Positions 16,504 to 25,632 are shown, numbered from the stretch's first letter. The stretch: 64,000 nucleotides of DNA from Streptomyces massasporeus (GCF_014648995.1 NZ_BMSE01000015.1:124001-188000), one strand, 5' to 3'. Translations and numbers: made by a program. The notes: generated from the sequence alone by a model not told the origin.

Positions 16504-17335
16504 GTGCTCGCCGTGGGCGCCGCTTCAGCCGGTGCTGCCGTAGGGTGCGGCACTACGGAGGGCGGCAGGGGTGGCGCACACCCTCGCAGCATCGAGTCGA
16601 CGCCCCAGACGGGGACGTGTGCTCGCCAGGTCGCCGATGCCTGGGGCGGCTCGAGGGCGGCGGAGGAGTGGCACGAGGGCTTCTACCCCCTGGGGAAGTC
16701 GTCCAGTTGCCGGAGGGGGCCTGCGGGGTGAAGCCGACCAGCGCGCATGGGACATCGGGAACTTCGACCTGAACGGGAAACTCCCCCGCACCGAGCCCGG
16801 CAGCGGCAGGGTGACCTGGGAAAGCGGAAGTTCGCTGGCGGCGCCACTTCTTCAGGCCGATCAGGCTTACAGGACACTCGGCCATGCCCGGGGGCCCCGG
16901 TGACCGGCCACCGTCCCGGCCTGGCTGTTCACCCTCGACGGCTACGACAGCCCCCTCAAACGGGTCGTGGTCAGCCCGTCCGGGCTTCCTGCGTCACCGA
17001 TCGAACCGCTCGGTCAGGACGTGCCCACCGACGTACTGGCACTACTGGGTGGCCTGACGGAGACAGCGCAGGACGGCCGGTTCCTCACTGTGGTGGCCAC
17101 CCATGGTTCCTGCGACGACGGCCCGACCGTGAAGGCGCTCGAGACGAGCGGCAGCGTGGTGTCGTCCGCATCCACGGCCAACACCGAGGATGGACCGTGC
17201 ACCAGTGAACTGCGCGGCGAGAAGGTGCCGGTGAAGCTGGACCGGCCCCTCGGCGAGGGCATCGTCCTGGACGCGTTCACGGGCCGCCCGGTGCCCTATG
17301 GCGAGTGGCCCGTGACGGCGCAGAGCCGGAGCTGA
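16504..17335 (+). pseudogene. Broken secreted (lipo)protein gene
   Basis: Pieces of one protein lie in three frames. A signal peptide with a possible lipobox (AVGAASAGAAVGC) and EEWHEGFYPLG are in one frame from 16504. VVQLPEGA is in a second. AWDIGNFDLNGKLP through QADQAYRTLG is in a third, which then has a TGA at 16901-16903 and continues in the same frame as PAWLFTLDGYDSPLK, VVATHGSCDDGPTVK and LDAFTGRPVPYGE to the stop at 17335. The pieces read in order like a conserved streptomycete exported protein of unknown function. At least two frameshifts and one stop are needed, so the gene is dead unless the sequence has errors. Confidence 0.65.
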
Positions 17336-17416
17336 GTCACGTGAACACCCCGACGAGGAGGCAGATCGGGCCCAAGCTGATCCCAGGCGGGCTGACACCG
17401 CCGCAGCCACGCCGGA

Positions 17417-17893
17417 TCACAGCATCTGCCGGCCGGCCACGGCCCCGCCGGGGTCGTCGGCGAGCATGACGTCGGCGGTGATGCGTTTGCCGACCGGCTC
17501 ACGGTGGATGGCGAAGCCGACGCAGATGGCAGCCACGATCTCCAGGCCGTGCTGGCCGATCCGGCTGGGGTCGGGAGCGAGGATCGTAGGCAGGGTGGTG
17601 CTGCTGTCCCACACGCTGATCCGCGCGGCCCCGTCGGCGATCTCGAGAGTGAGCAGGCAGGGGCCGGGGGCGTACTTGCGGGCGTTGGTGACCAGTTCGC
17701 TGACCACGAGCTGCACCATGCCGATGGCCCGGCTGGAGACCGGCAGGCCGTGTACGGCCTGCACACGGGTGAGGAAGGTGTGGGCCATGTCCCGGGCCTC
17801 AGCGATGCCCGTGTCGTCCTCGAACGCCGCGGACACGGATATGGCACTGGTGGCCAGCGGATGCCGCTCGTCACCTGCCTCTTCATGGTCCAT
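17417..17893 (-). CDS. Anti-sigma-factor-type ATP-binding protein (HATPase_c, RsbW-like)
   Basis: This 158-residue protein has the GHKL ATPase fold used by RsbW/SpoIIAB-like regulators. The N-box is QLVVSELVTNARKYAPG, followed by the G1-like motif ISVWDSS and the GQHGLEIV G2 box. The ATG at 17893 (MDHEEAGDER) is chosen over an upstream open frame that lacks homology. Such proteins bind a sigma factor or phosphorylate a STAS partner. The neighbouring wreck of a SpoIIE phosphatase and the nearby STAS gene complete the usual partner-switching set. A related copy lies at 20469. Confidence 0.88.
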   Translation of the reverse strand: MDHEEAGDERHPLATSAISVSAAFEDDTGIAEARDMAHTFLTRVQAVHGLPVSSRAIGMVQLVVSELVTNARKYAPGPCLLTLEIADGAARISVWDSSTTLPTILAPDPSRIGQHGLEIVAAICVGFAIHREPVGKRITADVMLADDPGGAVAGRQML

Positions 17894-18003
17894 GCAGTTC
17901 GCCGTGTCCTTCAGTCCTTTGTCCAGCACGTGCCGCGCATACCCACAAACTCGCGTGCAATGCCCGTGACCGCCCGTGTGCCACATCACTGCCCGCGCGT
18001 CCG

Positions 18004-18470
18004 TCATGGTTGGCGCGCGGCGAGGATCGCGACGTCGTCCTCGTAGGCTCCGTGCGCCATGCCGGACAGAAGTGTGTCGAGGAGGTCGTCCAGGGCTCCG
18101 TCGGCCGGCAGGCTCAGGGCCGCGAGCTCCCGCAGTGAGACGTCGATCTCCGTACCGCGTCGTTCCACCAGGCCGTCGGTGTAGAGCAGCAGCGTGGCAC
18201 CGCGTTCCATCGGTACGGTGGTCGACTCGTAGCCGCCGAGCCCCGTGCCGATGGGCGGGCCGGCGGGGAGCCAGAGCACCTCGGTGCCGGCTCCCGGCCG
18301 TGTGAGGACGGGGGCGGGTGTCCGCGCTGGCCAGCGTGCAGGAGCCGGCCTGCGGGTCCATGACGGCGAGGAGACAGGTGGCGAGCCGGTCGAGGCCGAG
18401 GTGCGCCGCTCTGCGGTCGAACTCGTCGAGGATGCCTCCTGCAAGGACGGCGACGTGTTCGTCACGCGAA
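18004..18470 (-). pseudogene. SpoIIE/PP2C phosphatase, C-terminal fragment with frameshift
   Basis: The C-terminal half of a PP2C-type phosphatase is readable as VLWLPAGPPIGTGLGGY, LLLYTDGLVERRG and GAYEDDVAILAARQ, ending at 18004. Upstream, the continuing sequence (DEHVAVLAGGILDEFDRR, then LGLDRLATCLLAVMDP) is in another frame, so a frameshift lies near 18328. Homology stops at about 18470, where an unrelated permease fragment begins on the other strand, so the N-terminal sensor part is gone. Intact relatives dephosphorylate STAS anti-anti-sigma factors. Confidence 0.75.
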
Positions 18471-18474
18471 CGAG

Positions 18475-18870
18475 GAGCGGCTACGAGGACCCCGGCAACG
18501 CCGACGAGATCGCCGTGGTGAAGCCGGGCCGGCGCCTCTACATCGACCCGTCCTATGGCGACGCCCCCGAACGCGGCATCGAGGCACCCTGGACCGTTCC
18601 GGCGAACGTGCGGGTGGTGGACGCGCGCAAGGACCCGCTGGTGGAGTCCAACCGTCTGCTGGTCACCCCCGCCGCCCTGCCCGCCGGGGCCGCGCCCGCG
18701 CTGGCCTCGGACGGGGTCTATCTGCGGATGGACCCGACGGTGCCGAACGCACGGGAGTACGCACGCAACGTCGTCGCCCGGATCGACCCCCTGGCACACG
18801 CCTACAACTGGTCGGCGACCCAGGAGGACGAGAAGTACGCCTCCATCCGCACCGGCCTGTTCGTCGGTTC
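18475..18870 (+). pseudogene. FtsX-like ABC permease, internal fragment
   Basis: About 130 residues are preserved in frame, from AVVKPGRRLYIDPSYG through PAALPAGAAPALASDGVYLR and ARNVVARIDPLAHAYNWSAT to YASIRTGLFVGS. They resemble the extracytoplasmic loop of large FtsX-like permeases, just before the transmembrane helix. The N-terminus, the rest of the permease and its ATPase are missing. It is wedged between two other wrecks, so it marks a deletion or recombination point. The family call rests on recall of related sequences. Confidence 0.5.
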
Positions 18871-19020
18871 CGGGGCTCCTCCAGCGAGGAGGAGCCCATC
18901 CCTGCACGCAGGCAAGCCCGGACGGCATCGCGGGATGCCGACCGTCCGTTCCTGCGGGAGCTTCGGTGGCTTCACCATCAGGCTCCTTGGAATCGAGCGT
19001 CCAGGGATCCGGGAAGTGCG

Positions 19021-19859
19021 CTACCGGCGGACCGCCGAGATCAGTCCGCCGGGGTCGCTCATCGCGCTGCGGCGGGGAGCCGATCGGGCGGCCGTAGGCC
19101 GCAGCGCGCTCACGCAGGGTGTGGCTGTCGGCCTCCCAGCCGTGCCCGGCCGGCCAACCGACCGGGTCGTCGGGCATCTCCGAGCCCCACAGGGACGCCG
19201 CCGATCCCGGCGCTGCGTCCGCGCCGAAGCGCTCGATCACGCCACGCGAGCCCAACGTCAGCCCCATCCGACTGCGCGCTGATCCGGGCCGGCAGCAGCT
19301 CCACCGCGTCCTCGGGCAGACAGATCAGCAGTCCTTCGGCGATCCACGCGGTCGGCAAGGTCGGCCCGTGCCCCGCGGCGGCCAGCGCGCCAGGCCAGTC
19401 CTCCTGCAGATCCATCGCGACGGTGATCCGCTCGCAGCGCGCCACGGCTCGCTCCTGGCGCAGCACCGAAGCCTTGAAGTCCAGCGGGGCGGCGGTGTCG
19501 ACCTCGAACAGCCGGGTGCCCTCGGGCCAGTCCATTCGGAAGGCCCGGCTGTTCATACCGGCACCGAGCAGCACGACCTGCCGGACCCCGGACGCGTCGG
19601 CCCGCCGCAACAGGTCGTCGAGGCACTTCGTCCTGATGACGATGGAGAACGACACGGCCCGCCGACGGCGTCGCGCGGCCTCGTCGTCGGGCAGCGGCGG
19701 CGAGGAGGGCCACAGGCCGCCGGCAGCGGCGAAGGCCTGTGCCGGCGGGTCGCGGAACAGCGCGTTCTCCCGCTCGGTCTCCAGAGCCCGAACTCTGGCC
19801 ACACCCACCGCCGTTGCCCACACTCCCGACAGCCGCACCCGCTCCTGCTCATCAGCCAC
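19021..19859 (-). pseudogene. SAM-dependent methyltransferase (LCMT/TIGR00027 type), frameshifted
   Basis: From GTG 19859 the frame reads VADEQERVRLSGVWATAVGV, then VVLLGAGMNSRAFRMDWPEG, LFEVDTAAPLDFKA and WIAEGLLICLPEDAVELLP, a clear class I methyltransferase. Near 19268 the protein continues in another frame (GLTLGSRGVIERFGADAAPG through RERAAAYGRPI), and the natural end GGLISAVRR with TAG at 19021-19023 is in yet another. Two frame changes in 250 bases are needed. Family members methylate secondary metabolites or unknown substrates. Either the gene is recently dead or the sequence has two small errors. Confidence 0.75.
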
Positions 19860-19932
19860 CGCGCCGGCCTCGAGGAGCGATTCCTGGGGGCCTGGTGAGC
19901 GGAGCCGGCTCTCAGGGACAGAGCCACGCGGG

Positions 19933-20304
19933 TCAGAGGTCGGGGTGGAGGGCCTGCTCGGTGGTGGGGTGGCAGGTGATGAGGGTGTCGACGCCGACCA
20001 GTTGCAGGACGCGAAGGACGGACGGTTGGGCGCCGGCGATCCGAACCCATCCGTCCGCGCTGCTGACCTGTTGGTGGGTGGCGACGAAGACGTTGATGCC
20101 GCTGGAGTCCATGAAGGTGACACCGGCGAGGTCGGCGACTATCCGCGGCGGCACGACCCCGCCCTCGGTGCGGAGGGCCTCGCTGAGCACGTCCTGGACG
20201 TCGTGGTCGATCTCACCCCGCAGCGTCACGACGCGGATGCCCTCGACCTCGCGATGCTCGGCATGGAGGTGCCCGCGCCGGTCCGTTCTTTCCGTGTGGG
20301 CCAC
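19933..20304 (-). CDS. STAS-domain anti-sigma-factor antagonist
   Basis: This 123-residue single STAS domain resembles SpoIIAA/RsbV. The strand VVTLRGEIDHDV and the phosphorylation loop VTFMDSSGINVFVA are intact, with a DSSG serine as the likely target of an HATPase kinase. It is divergent from the HATPase gene at 20469 and faces the methyltransferase wreck. With the HATPase proteins on both sides, it can form a partner-switch controlling a sigma factor that is not encoded here. Confidence 0.9.
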   Translation of the reverse strand: MAHTERTDRRGHLHAEHREVEGIRVVTLRGEIDHDVQDVLSEALRTEGGVVPPRIVADLAGVTFMDSSGINVFVATHQQVSSADGWVRIAGAQPSVLRVLQLVGVDTLITCHPTTEQALHPDL

Positions 20305-20468
20305 TGTTTCCTCGACTGCGATCTAGGAGCCCCCAGGACGGGACGCGTTCCGGTGATCCTGCCCCATGGCTCCGGCCGCATGCACCCGCGTAACCGTCGT
20401 GACCTCGGAGGGCGGGCATGCACGGCGGGACGCGGGGTACCGGCTGACGAACGGGGAAGGCGGGGTCA

Positions 20469-20933
20469 GTGGAATCCGAGACCGACGGTGACGGGCGTAC
20501 AACGCTGGAACAGCATCTGATACGTGTGGGTTTCGCCCTGGGCGGTGACGACGGTTGCATCGCGGACGCCCGCCAACGCGCCATCGCCTTCCTGAATCAG
20601 GCCGGCGAAGACTATGGCCTGACGGTGCCCGCACGCGCGAAGCACCTCGCCCAGCTGGTGGTCAGCGAACTGGTCACCAACGCCTACAAGTACGCTCCCG
20701 GGCCCGTTCTGGTGGAACTGGGCCTGACCGCGCGGGCAGTGGAAGTCGTCGTGTGGGACAGCGATCCCACGGTTCCCGCAGCCCGAACGGCTGATCCCGG
20801 CCGGATCGGCGGCCACGGCCTGGAGATCGTCAAGGCGGTGACCGACGCCCTGTCCGTCCATCAGGAGACGGTCGGCAAGCGCATCGCAGCCCGCATCGTC
20901 CTGCCCGGCGCGTCCAAGGAACCGCCAGGGTGA
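20469..20933 (+). CDS. Anti-sigma-factor-type ATP-binding protein (HATPase_c)
   Basis: This 154-residue GHKL-fold protein starts at GTG 20469. The N-box is QLVVSELVTNAYKYAPGP, followed by VVVWDSDPTVP and the GGHGLEIVKAV G2 box. It is clearly related to the protein at 17417-17893 (LVVSELVTNA.KYAPGP is shared), so the block holds a paralogous pair. It is divergent from the STAS gene with about 165 bases between, and it probably binds or phosphorylates that protein. Confidence 0.9.
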   Translation: MESETDGDGRTTLEQHLIRVGFALGGDDGCIADARQRAIAFLNQAGEDYGLTVPARAKHLAQLVVSELVTNAYKYAPGPVLVELGLTARAVEVVVWDSDPTVPAARTADPGRIGGHGLEIVKAVTDALSVHQETVGKRIAARIVLPGASKEPPG

Positions 20934-20990
20934 CTGCCCGGGCGGAGGCGGGGCATACGGGCTTCACCCCCTATGAGAGGAGCTCGTTTC

Positions 20991-21158
20991 ATGCTCGGCA
21001 TAGTCGCGGCGGTGCTGTTCTTCTTTGCGTTTCTGATCAACGCAGCAGAGATCAGTACCAACGATGTGTTCTCTTCGACGAACGTCATGTTGCTGGGACT
21101 GTTGTGCCTCGCTCTGCAGGTGGCCGGAGTCGGTGGTGGCTGGGCCCGCAGACGATGA
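20991..21158 (+). CDS. Small two-helix membrane protein
   Basis: This 55-residue protein is almost all hydrophobic: helix one is MLGIVAAVLFFFAFLINAAE and helix two is NVMLLGLLCLALQVAGVG, followed by a short basic cytoplasmic tail (WARRR). GAGGAG lies nine bases before ATG 20991, which decides against the in-frame ATG at 20973. Proteins of this kind are common and uncharacterised in streptomycetes. A strong hairpin terminator follows six bases after the stop. Confidence 0.75.
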   Translation: MLGIVAAVLFFFAFLINAAEISTNDVFSSTNVMLLGLLCLALQVAGVGGGWARRR

Positions 21159-21163
21159 CCGCA

Positions 21164-21208
21164 CGCTCTGCAGATCCGGTGGCATCCCTTCAGCGGATCT
21201 GCAGAGCG
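21164..21208. terminator. Hairpin terminator
   Basis: A perfect 15-bp stem (21164-21178 with 21194-21208, CGCTCTGCAGATCCG) has a 15-base loop and starts six bases after the small membrane protein gene. Confidence 0.75.
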
Positions 21209-21278
21209 CACCGGGTGTCCACTGCCGACCCGCCGCTGCGTAGCCGTACTCCCTACGCGCTGCGGCATAGTGATCGAC

Positions 21279-21662
21279 ATGATCGGACGCCTGTTCTCTC
21301 TCGTCATCGACTGTCCCGACCCGTCCGAGCTCGCCGGCTTCTACGAGGTCCTGCTGTCGCTTCCGCGCGTCGTGGACACAACCGACTATGTAGTGCTCCA
21401 GAACGCGACCGGCACCGAGAGCGTCACCTTCCAGCGCGTCGACGATTTCCGGGCGCCGCGGTGGCGCGATCCCGATCGTCCGGCCCAGATGCATGTGGAC
21501 GTGATGGTCGACGACTTGGACCTGGCCGAACCGAAAGTACTCGCCCTGGGTGCCACGCTGCTCGAAGGGTCGGACAAGCCGATCGGCTATCGCGTGTACG
21601 CGGACCCGGTGGGGCACCCCTTCTGTCTCCTCACGCGTGAAAGCGTGATGCTCGGCGAATAG
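21279..21662 (+). CDS. VOC-family (glyoxalase/bleomycin-resistance fold) protein
   Basis: This 127-residue protein consists of two beta-alpha-beta-beta-beta units. LFSLVIDCPDPSELAGFYE at the start and ADPVGHPFCLLT near the end are typical of the VOC fold, with metal-ligand-like positions in the Gln/His of QMHVDVMVDDL. ATG 21279 gives the standard N-terminus; GTG 21270 is in frame and neither has a good ribosome binding site. The function is unknown, as members range from lyases to binding proteins. Confidence 0.85.
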   Translation: MIGRLFSLVIDCPDPSELAGFYEVLLSLPRVVDTTDYVVLQNATGTESVTFQRVDDFRAPRWRDPDRPAQMHVDVMVDDLDLAEPKVLALGATLLEGSDKPIGYRVYADPVGHPFCLLTRESVMLGE

Positions 21663-21720
21663 CAGGATCCGTCGGCGACGGCGACGGCGACGGCGGGAAT
21701 CCCGCCACGGGTGGAGCCGA

Positions 21721-22056
21721 GTGGGCAAAATCGTTCGCGTGGAAGCACACCAGTCACCGGAGACAAGCCCCGACGGGCATTTCGTCGTCATCGGTGGAAG
21801 GAGATGGCGGGCGACCGATCCGTCCATCCCCGAGGAGATCGCCGCTCGTCTTCGACGTCACCTCATGTCGGCTCGTCGGGCGGTGCGCTCAGCGACGACA
21901 GCGGGCGATGCGACGGCCGAGAAGGCAGCGCGCGCACGCGTGCACCAGGCGAAGGTCGCACTGGGCGAACGGGGCACCCCCTGGTGGGACCAGCCGGAGG
22001 ACGAGCGCCGACGACGCTGGGAACAGGGGCTTGCTCGCCTGGATTCCGAGACTTAG
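21721..22056 (+). CDS. Conserved hypothetical protein of streptomycetes
   Basis: This 111-residue basic protein is compact at the start (HFVVIGGRRWRATDPSIPEEI) and then forms a helical, Arg/Ala-rich hairpin (AARLRRHLMSARRAV) and a tail ending WWDQPEDERRRRWEQGLARL. The pattern is familiar from many streptomycete genomes but has no known function. GTG 21721 is the start. Its shape would suit nucleic-acid or protein binding, which is inference. Confidence 0.75.
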   Translation: MGKIVRVEAHQSPETSPDGHFVVIGGRRWRATDPSIPEEIAARLRRHLMSARRAVRSATTAGDATAEKAARARVHQAKVALGERGTPWWDQPEDERRRRWEQGLARLDSET

Positions 22057-22214
22057 AGCCGAGGCCCCAGGACGACAAGCGGCAGCGGTGTCGGGGACCG
22101 ACGTGCACAACCGGCGCCCACAGCACAGGAGCGGCCGAGGTCTCGAGTCGGCGGTCGCCGGGTGACGCCGAGGCCTCGCGCGAGCGGTTCATGGGCCCGT
22201 CCGGGCAACCCGCG

Positions 22215-23693
22215 TCATCTGCCCTGGCACCCCGCGTCGTCGATGACGTAGTGACCGGGCGCCGTCTGCTTGAGCGTGTGGCTGGTGAAGGTGTTCCACA
22301 GTCCCATGGCCTGACTCGAACCCTTGGCGTAGGCGTGGCCGCCGCTCTGATAGGCGCGCCCGGCGGCCGTGTGCTCATAGTTGCCGGCCGTGTGGCAGGT
22401 GGGCGTGAAGCCGGTGGTCGTGGCCGTCACGGCGGGGGAGGCGGTGCCCGCCGCACCGGCGGTGTCCACGGCGGCCGCCGTGTAGCTGTATGTCGTGCCG
22501 GTGGCCAGGCCGGTGTCCGTGTAGGAAGCCGACGTCGTACGGCCCACCTGTGTGCCGCCGCGATGGACGGCGTACGAGGCCGCGCCCGCGACCGCCTGCC
22601 AGCTCAAGGAGACCGTGGTGTCGGTGGTACCCGTGACCGTCAGCCCGGTGGGCGCGGGCAGGGAGCCGGTGTCCTTGTCGCCGTCGAGCCCCCAGAAACG
22701 GGCGGTGTGGTAGCTGGAGCAGATGGTGTCGAGGTAGTAGGTGCCGGCGCTGCCGCACTGTTCGGCGCCGCTGCCCGGGTCGACAGCCAGCCCGTGCCCC
22801 ATGCCGGAGACGGTGTAGACCTCGACGGCGGAGCGGCCGGAGGCGTCGTCGTAGACACTCCGCGTGGTGCCCCCGCCGAGGCTCTCCGTGCGGGACGGCG
22901 TCTGGCCGATGCCCCACACGTTCGTCCACTGGTCGCGCAGCTCCGTGGCGTTGGCGGGCCTCACGGTGGTGTCGGCGGTGCCCTGCCAGATCGCCACGCG
23001 CGGCCAGGAGTTCGTGCCGGCCGGAGCGGTGGAACGCACCAAGTCCCCCCACTGTGCGGGGCTCTTGTCCGGCGGGCTGTACATGCAGGTGTACGCCGTG
23101 GACACACTGCTCGCGCAGCGGGCGGGCAGTCCGGAGCCGATGGCCCCGCCCGCGAAGACGTCGGGGTAGGCGGCCAGCATGTTCGCCGTCATGGCGCCGC
23201 CCGCGGACAGGCCGGTGATGTAGACGCGCCGGGTGTCGCCACCGTGGAGCGCGACGGCCTTGTCCACCATTTGCTTGATCGACAGTGCCTCGCCCTGACC
23301 GCGTCCGCTGTCGCCCGGCTCGAACCAGTTGAAACAGGAGTTGGCGTTGTTGGCGCTGCTCGTCTGGGGCAGGACCAGCGCGAAACCGTACGCGTCGGCG
23401 AACTTGGGCCAGCCGGAGTGCGCGAAGTAGTCGTTCGCACTCTGCGTGCAGCCGTGCAGGGCGACGACCAGAGGGGCGCCGGCGGGCAGTGCGTCCGGTG
23501 CGTAGGTGTACATCGACAGGTTGCCGGGGTTGGTGCCGAACCCGGTGACCTGGGTGAGGCCCGCGGCGGATGCCTGGGGTGCGGCGGCGAGCAGCCCGCC
23601 GGTCAGGGCCAGAGCCCCGGCGGCGGTCGCCCAGCGGCGCATGCCTCGAAAGAGGGTCCGGGAGAAGCGGAACGCAGGGTGCGACTGTCCCAT
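22215..23693 (-). CDS. Secreted PHB-depolymerase-family esterase with fibronectin III domain
   Basis: This 492-residue exported hydrolase starts at ATG 23693 behind AGGAGG. A signal peptide (RRWATAAGALALTGGLLAA...ASA) spans the first 44 or so residues. The catalytic domain has the oxyanion-type VVALHGCTQ and the nucleophile in GLSAGGAM, as in type 1 extracellular PHB depolymerases and feruloyl/acetylxylan esterases. A His near SGMGHGLAVDPG fits the triad. A fibronectin III module follows (LPAPTGLTVTGTTDTTVSL), then a C-terminal domain seen in secreted esterases. The substrate could be polyhydroxybutyrate or an ester-bearing plant polymer. Confidence 0.88.
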   Translation of the reverse strand: MGQSHPAFRFSRTLFRGMRRWATAAGALALTGGLLAAAPQASAAGLTQVTGFGTNPGNLSMYTYAPDALPAGAPLVVALHGCTQSANDYFAHSGWPKFADAYGFALVLPQTSSANNANSCFNWFEPGDSGRGQGEALSIKQMVDKAVALHGGDTRRVYITGLSAGGAMTANMLAAYPDVFAGGAIGSGLPARCASSVSTAYTCMYSPPDKSPAQWGDLVRSTAPAGTNSWPRVAIWQGTADTTVRPANATELRDQWTNVWGIGQTPSRTESLGGGTTRSVYDDASGRSAVEVYTVSGMGHGLAVDPGSGAEQCGSAGTYYLDTICSSYHTARFWGLDGDKDTGSLPAPTGLTVTGTTDTTVSLSWQAVAGAASYAVHRGGTQVGRTTSASYTDTGLATGTTYSYTAAAVDTAGAAGTASPAVTATTTGFTPTCHTAGNYEHTAAGRAYQSGGHAYAKGSSQAMGLWNTFTSHTLKQTAPGHYVIDDAGCQGR

Positions 23694-24097
23694 GACGACT
23701 GCCTCCTGATGTGGGGGGAACCTCGCCGGTACCGGGGGAGCGGCGACCAGCGTGTGGCGTGCATCATCGGCGTGCGCGGGCCGGGGGCGGCATGGGTGGG
23801 GCAGCCACGAGTGGCGGGAACCTGTGTGAGGGCAGAACATGTCCCGGCTCGTACAGGACCGTGTATGGCAGGAGCCCACACGGCATGGCAGCAGGAGCCC
23901 CCAAGGGCAGAGCCCACAAGGCAAGGCAGGAGCTACCGGCCCGCCCCATCCGCAAAGGCAGGACCGATCCGCTCAGCACCCGGTGGTGCCGACAGCTACC
24001 CCGCCGGCCCGGATGGTGTTCGCCGGCCCCATAGGTGGCGGCGACACCGCGCCCTAGCCTCCCGCGCATCCCTGTTCACGACGGTGGAGGCTCACGC
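23694..24097. other. 404-base divergent gap with short direct repeats
   Basis: This gap between two divergent secreted-hydrolase genes carries repeated GGCAGGAGC (23867 and 23925, with a related copy near 23891) and twice GAGCCCACA. The repeats could be regulatory or slippage products. No gene or known promoter motif is clear. Confidence 0.35.
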
Positions 24098-25555
24098 ATG
24101 CGCTTCTCATTCCGCTCCCCGACCCGCGCCCGGCGACGCGGCGGTCCGGCGGGCCTGGCCCTGGCCGCCCTCACCTGCGCGCTCGCACCCGCGCCCGCCG
24201 CGGCGGCACCGGCCGGCCCGGACGCCATCCGCTGCGCGCACCTCACCCAGGTCCGGGTACCAGGTGCAGAGCGTCAACGGTCAGCCTGTCTCGGGGAGTT
24301 GACCACAGCCGGCACGGTCGTCTCGGGTCACACCGACCCGGCCGACTGGGCGGGCCTGACGCCCAAGGACCTGGCCGTACCCAGCGGGGTCCCCGGCCTT
24401 CAGATCGACGGCTACTTCCCGGACACGTCCACCACCAACACCAACAACGGGTGGAACCACGACGCCCAGTTCGTCATCCGCCTTCCCGACCGGTGGAACG
24501 GCGGTCTGGTGGTCGCGGGCACCCCCGGCAACCGGGAGCAGTACGCCAACGACCGGGCCATCGCCGACTGGGTGCTGTCCCGCGGCTACGCCTACGCCGC
24601 CACCGACAAGGGCAACACCGGCCTGGCCTTCCACCGGGACGGCAAGGAGCCGGGCGACGCCATCGGCGAATGGAACGACCGGCTCACCCAGCTGACCCGA
24701 GCCGCCCGCGCCACGGTCGCCCGGCACTATCATCGCCCGCCGTCGCGCACCCTGGTGACCGGCATGTCCAACGGCGGATACCTCGTGCGCTGGCAGCTGG
24801 AGAACCATCCCGGCCTCTACGACGGGGGAGTCGACTGGGAGGGCACCCTGTGGCGCTCCGGCGGCCCCACCCTGCTGAACTTCCTGCCCCGGGCGCTGCG
24901 CCACTACCCCGTGCTCGCCGCCGGTGGCGGGGAAGCCGACGCTGCACGCAGAGCTCTGCACACCGCGGGCTTCCCGACGGGGTCCGAATTCCTCTGGCCC
25001 TACCACCACAAGGTCTACTGGGACCTGACCCAACGCATCTACCGCGAGGAACTGGACCCCGGTTTCGACGGCCCGACCGAGGCCGGCACGCCCTTCTGCG
25101 CGCCGGGCACCCCGGCCTGTGACGCCGACTACGACTACGCCGCCCGGCCCCGCGCGGTCCACAAGGCCATCGAGAAGATCGCTCTGACCGGCCGGATCGG
25201 CAAACCGCTGATCACCCTGCACGGCACCCTGGACGTCTTGCTGCCGATCACCCGGGACTCCGACGTCTACGCCCGCATGGTGCGCCAGGCCGGCCGCGGC
25301 CCACTGCACCGCTACTACCGCATCGAGGGCGGCACCCACACGGACGCCCTCGTCGACACCCACCCGGAGCGCCTGCGCCCGCTCACGCCATGTCACCGCA
25401 CGGCCTTCACGGCCCTGGAGAACTGGCTCACGCCCGGACACCGCCCGCCCGCCTCCCACACCGTCCCGATGCCCGAACAGGCAACCCCCGAGACACTCCT
25501 GAACACCTGTCCCCTCAAGGCCCGCGGCGACACGGCTCCTCCGTCCGTGCCCTGA
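24098..25555 (+). CDS. Secreted alpha/beta hydrolase, tannase/feruloyl-esterase or 3HB-oligomer-hydrolase-like
   Basis: This 485-residue protein has a signal peptide (GLALAALTCALAPAPAAAA) and a hydrolase domain with the nucleophile in TLVTGMSNGGYLVRW. A later segment, GKPLITLHGTLDVLLPITRD, carries the likely Asp, and RIEGGTHTDAL the likely His. This pattern suits large extracellular ester hydrolases related to tannases and to 3-hydroxybutyrate oligomer hydrolases. It is divergent from a PHB-depolymerase-like gene, so the two may act in turn on the same polymer. ATG 24098 follows GGTGGAGG. Convergent with metE, with a hairpin between. Confidence 0.75.
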   Translation: MRFSFRSPTRARRRGGPAGLALAALTCALAPAPAAAAPAGPDAIRCAHLTQVRVPGAERQRSACLGELTTAGTVVSGHTDPADWAGLTPKDLAVPSGVPGLQIDGYFPDTSTTNTNNGWNHDAQFVIRLPDRWNGGLVVAGTPGNREQYANDRAIADWVLSRGYAYAATDKGNTGLAFHRDGKEPGDAIGEWNDRLTQLTRAARATVARHYHRPPSRTLVTGMSNGGYLVRWQLENHPGLYDGGVDWEGTLWRSGGPTLLNFLPRALRHYPVLAAGGGEADAARRALHTAGFPTGSEFLWPYHHKVYWDLTQRIYREELDPGFDGPTEAGTPFCAPGTPACDADYDYAARPRAVHKAIEKIALTGRIGKPLITLHGTLDVLLPITRDSDVYARMVRQAGRGPLHRYYRIEGGTHTDALVDTHPERLRPLTPCHRTAFTALENWLTPGHRPPASHTVPMPEQATPETLLNTCPLKARGDTAPPSVP

Positions 25556-25581
25556 ACGGCCCTGCGCGACCGGGGGCCGGG

Positions 25582-25618
25582 GGCCGGGGGAGGACGGCGG
25601 GTGCGTCCTTCCCCGGCC
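25582..25618. terminator. Bidirectional hairpin terminator
   Basis: The 14-base arms 25582-25595 and 25605-25618 pair with one mismatch around a 9-base loop, between the convergent hydrolase and metE genes. Confidence 0.65.
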
Positions 25619-25632
25619 GAACCGGCTCGTCG

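Noticed and set aside
17894..19267. N-terminal extension of the HATPase frame back to 19267
   Set aside because: The added 458 residues pass through antisense permease DNA and pieces of phosphatase and methyltransferase. The good start is ATG 17893.
21711..24302. Long plus-strand frame across a small gene and the PHB-depolymerase region
   Set aside because: It runs antisense to a secreted esterase with a full signal peptide and catalytic motifs. It has no homology of its own.
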